A DNA stretch of 64,000 bases from NCBI RefSeq assembly GCF_036417845.1, contig NC_089978.1, positions 87,228,007 to 87,292,006 of the forward strand, given 5' to 3'. Under the pieces are notes generated by a model. That model worked only from the letters and a program-made list of their open reading frames with translations. It was not told where the DNA came from and ran no database searches. The DNA comes from Apteryx mantelli. Lineage: Eukaryota; Chordata; Aves; Apterygiformes; Apterygidae. The translations under genes were made by a program, and so were the position numbers. The first letter of the stretch is position 1, and each line of letters begins with the position of its first letter. Positions 63,372-64,000 of this stretch are shown here, piece by piece.

Positions 63372-64000
63372 ATGGGGGAAGGGGAGAGTTATAGTGCCAG
63401 GGTAGTTGGCCAAAGACTGCTCAAGTCAGGATGCCTCCAGCAGGTGAATGCAGCCAGGGAAGTGCGCATGGCATGTGGCTATGGAAGATCCTCTTGCATC
63501 CCTCCTGGGAAACCTGCATGCTTGATCGCCTCTCTGAAATGCCTGTACACCAATGCACGCAGCATGGGGAACAAACAGGAAGAACTAGAGATGTGTGTGC
63601 GGTCACAGGGCCATGATCTCATTGCCATTACAGAGACATGGTGGGATAGCTCTCATGACTGGAGTGCTGTCATGGATGGTTACGTGCTTTTTAGGAAAGA
63701 CAGGCCAGGAAAGCGAGGTGGTGGAGTTGCTCTTTATGTGCGAGAGCAACTGCAATGTATGGAGCTGTGCCTAGGGGTGGAAGAAGAGCGAGTCGAGAGC
63801 TTATGGGTAAGGATCAAAGGGCAGGCTAGCAGGGGTGACACTGTTGTGGGTGTTTACTACAGGCCACCTGATCAGGAAGAGGAAGTCGATGAGGCCTTCT
63901 ACAGACAGCTGGAAGTAGCCTCACGATCCCAGGCCCTGGTTCTCATGGGGGACTTCAACCACCCCGATATCTGCTGGAAAGACAACACAGCTAGGCACAA
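63372..64000 (+). CDS. CR1 ORF2 N-terminal part, APE-type endonuclease domain (partial, runs off window)
   Basis: From ATG at 63,372 (context AAAGATGG) the frame is open for all 209 complete codons to the window end. The endonuclease domain begins with LYTNARSM (about residue 58). It then shows ETWWD (residues 88-92, containing the metal-binding Glu of APE nucleases), GYVLFRKDR, GGGVALYV, VYYRPP and GDFNHPDICW (from residue 193, containing the Asp and Asn of the active-site DxN). ORF2 of CR1 continues with a reverse transcriptase, expected to the right of this window. The endonuclease nicks target DNA for primed reverse transcription. The start is the first in-frame ATG after ORF1; the frame is also open upstream, so start choice is not certain. 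Confidence 0.88.
   Translation, partial: MGEGESYSARVVGQRLLKSGCLQQVNAAREVRMACGYGRSSCIPPGKPACLIASLKCLYTNARSMGNKQEELEMCVRSQGHDLIAITETWWDSSHDWSAVMDGYVLFRKDRPGKRGGGVALYVREQLQCMELCLGVEEERVESLWVRIKGQASRGDTVVGVYYRPPDQEEEVDEAFYRQLEVASRSQALVLMGDFNHPDICWKDNTARH

Larger units (their letters stand above)
63030..64000 (+). mobile_element. Young CR1 LINE, 5'-truncated, continues past the window
   Basis: The end of ORF1 and the start of ORF2 are both uninterrupted (see the two CDS entries), in the usual CR1 order. The left boundary is placed where CR1-like wording (LGTNDT) begins. Upstream sequence does not look like CR1, so the copy is probably truncated within ORF1, as is usual for target-primed insertions. 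The 3' end is outside the window. Intact frames over almost 1 kb point to recent insertion compared with the relic at 15.3-17.2 kb. Confidence 0.85.

Overview
The window looks like nuclear DNA from a sauropsid, most likely a bird. The base is AT-rich, non-coding sequence. It carries CR1 LINEs of three ages: a long degenerate copy, a short 3' fragment, and an apparently intact young copy running off the right edge. It also holds an old L2-type LINE, simple-sequence repeats, and two sharp CpG islands about 30 kb apart. There are no operons, tRNA or rRNA genes, or CRISPR arrays. Species cannot be fixed from the sequence alone.

Layout. 1-12,040: AT-rich, probably intron or 3' flank of a gene read leftwards. 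It holds a compact cluster of NF-E2/MARE, GATA and duplicated TATA-like motifs near 2.1 kb and a weak candidate exon near 4.35 kb. 12,040-13,390: CpG island 1, with NRF-1-like and YY1-like sites and a good minus-strand splice donor, so probably the first exon of that leftward gene. 13,400-43,690: a 30-kb stretch with no convincing exon, containing an old CR1 (about 15,300-17,225), a cluster of TGACAG motifs near 20.5 kb and an L2-type LINE (clearest at 37,880-38,640). 43,690-45,120: CpG island 2, with an inverted CCAAT box, GC boxes, a G-quadruplex motif and a plus-strand donor at 44,444/44,445. 45,120 to about 63,030: probably introns of a rightward gene. Two short candidate coding exons (51,709-51,791 and 61,178-61,256) join in the only open frame. 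About 63,030-64,000: young CR1 with the end of its first ORF (SGNH-hydrolase-like) and an open second ORF (endonuclease domain).

The two islands therefore look like promoters of two divergently transcribed genes with most of their exons outside the window or too short to prove. I could not name either gene. The only proteins recognised with confidence are retrotransposon proteins. Most long reading frames in the window are chance frames in GC-rich islands or low-complexity DNA.
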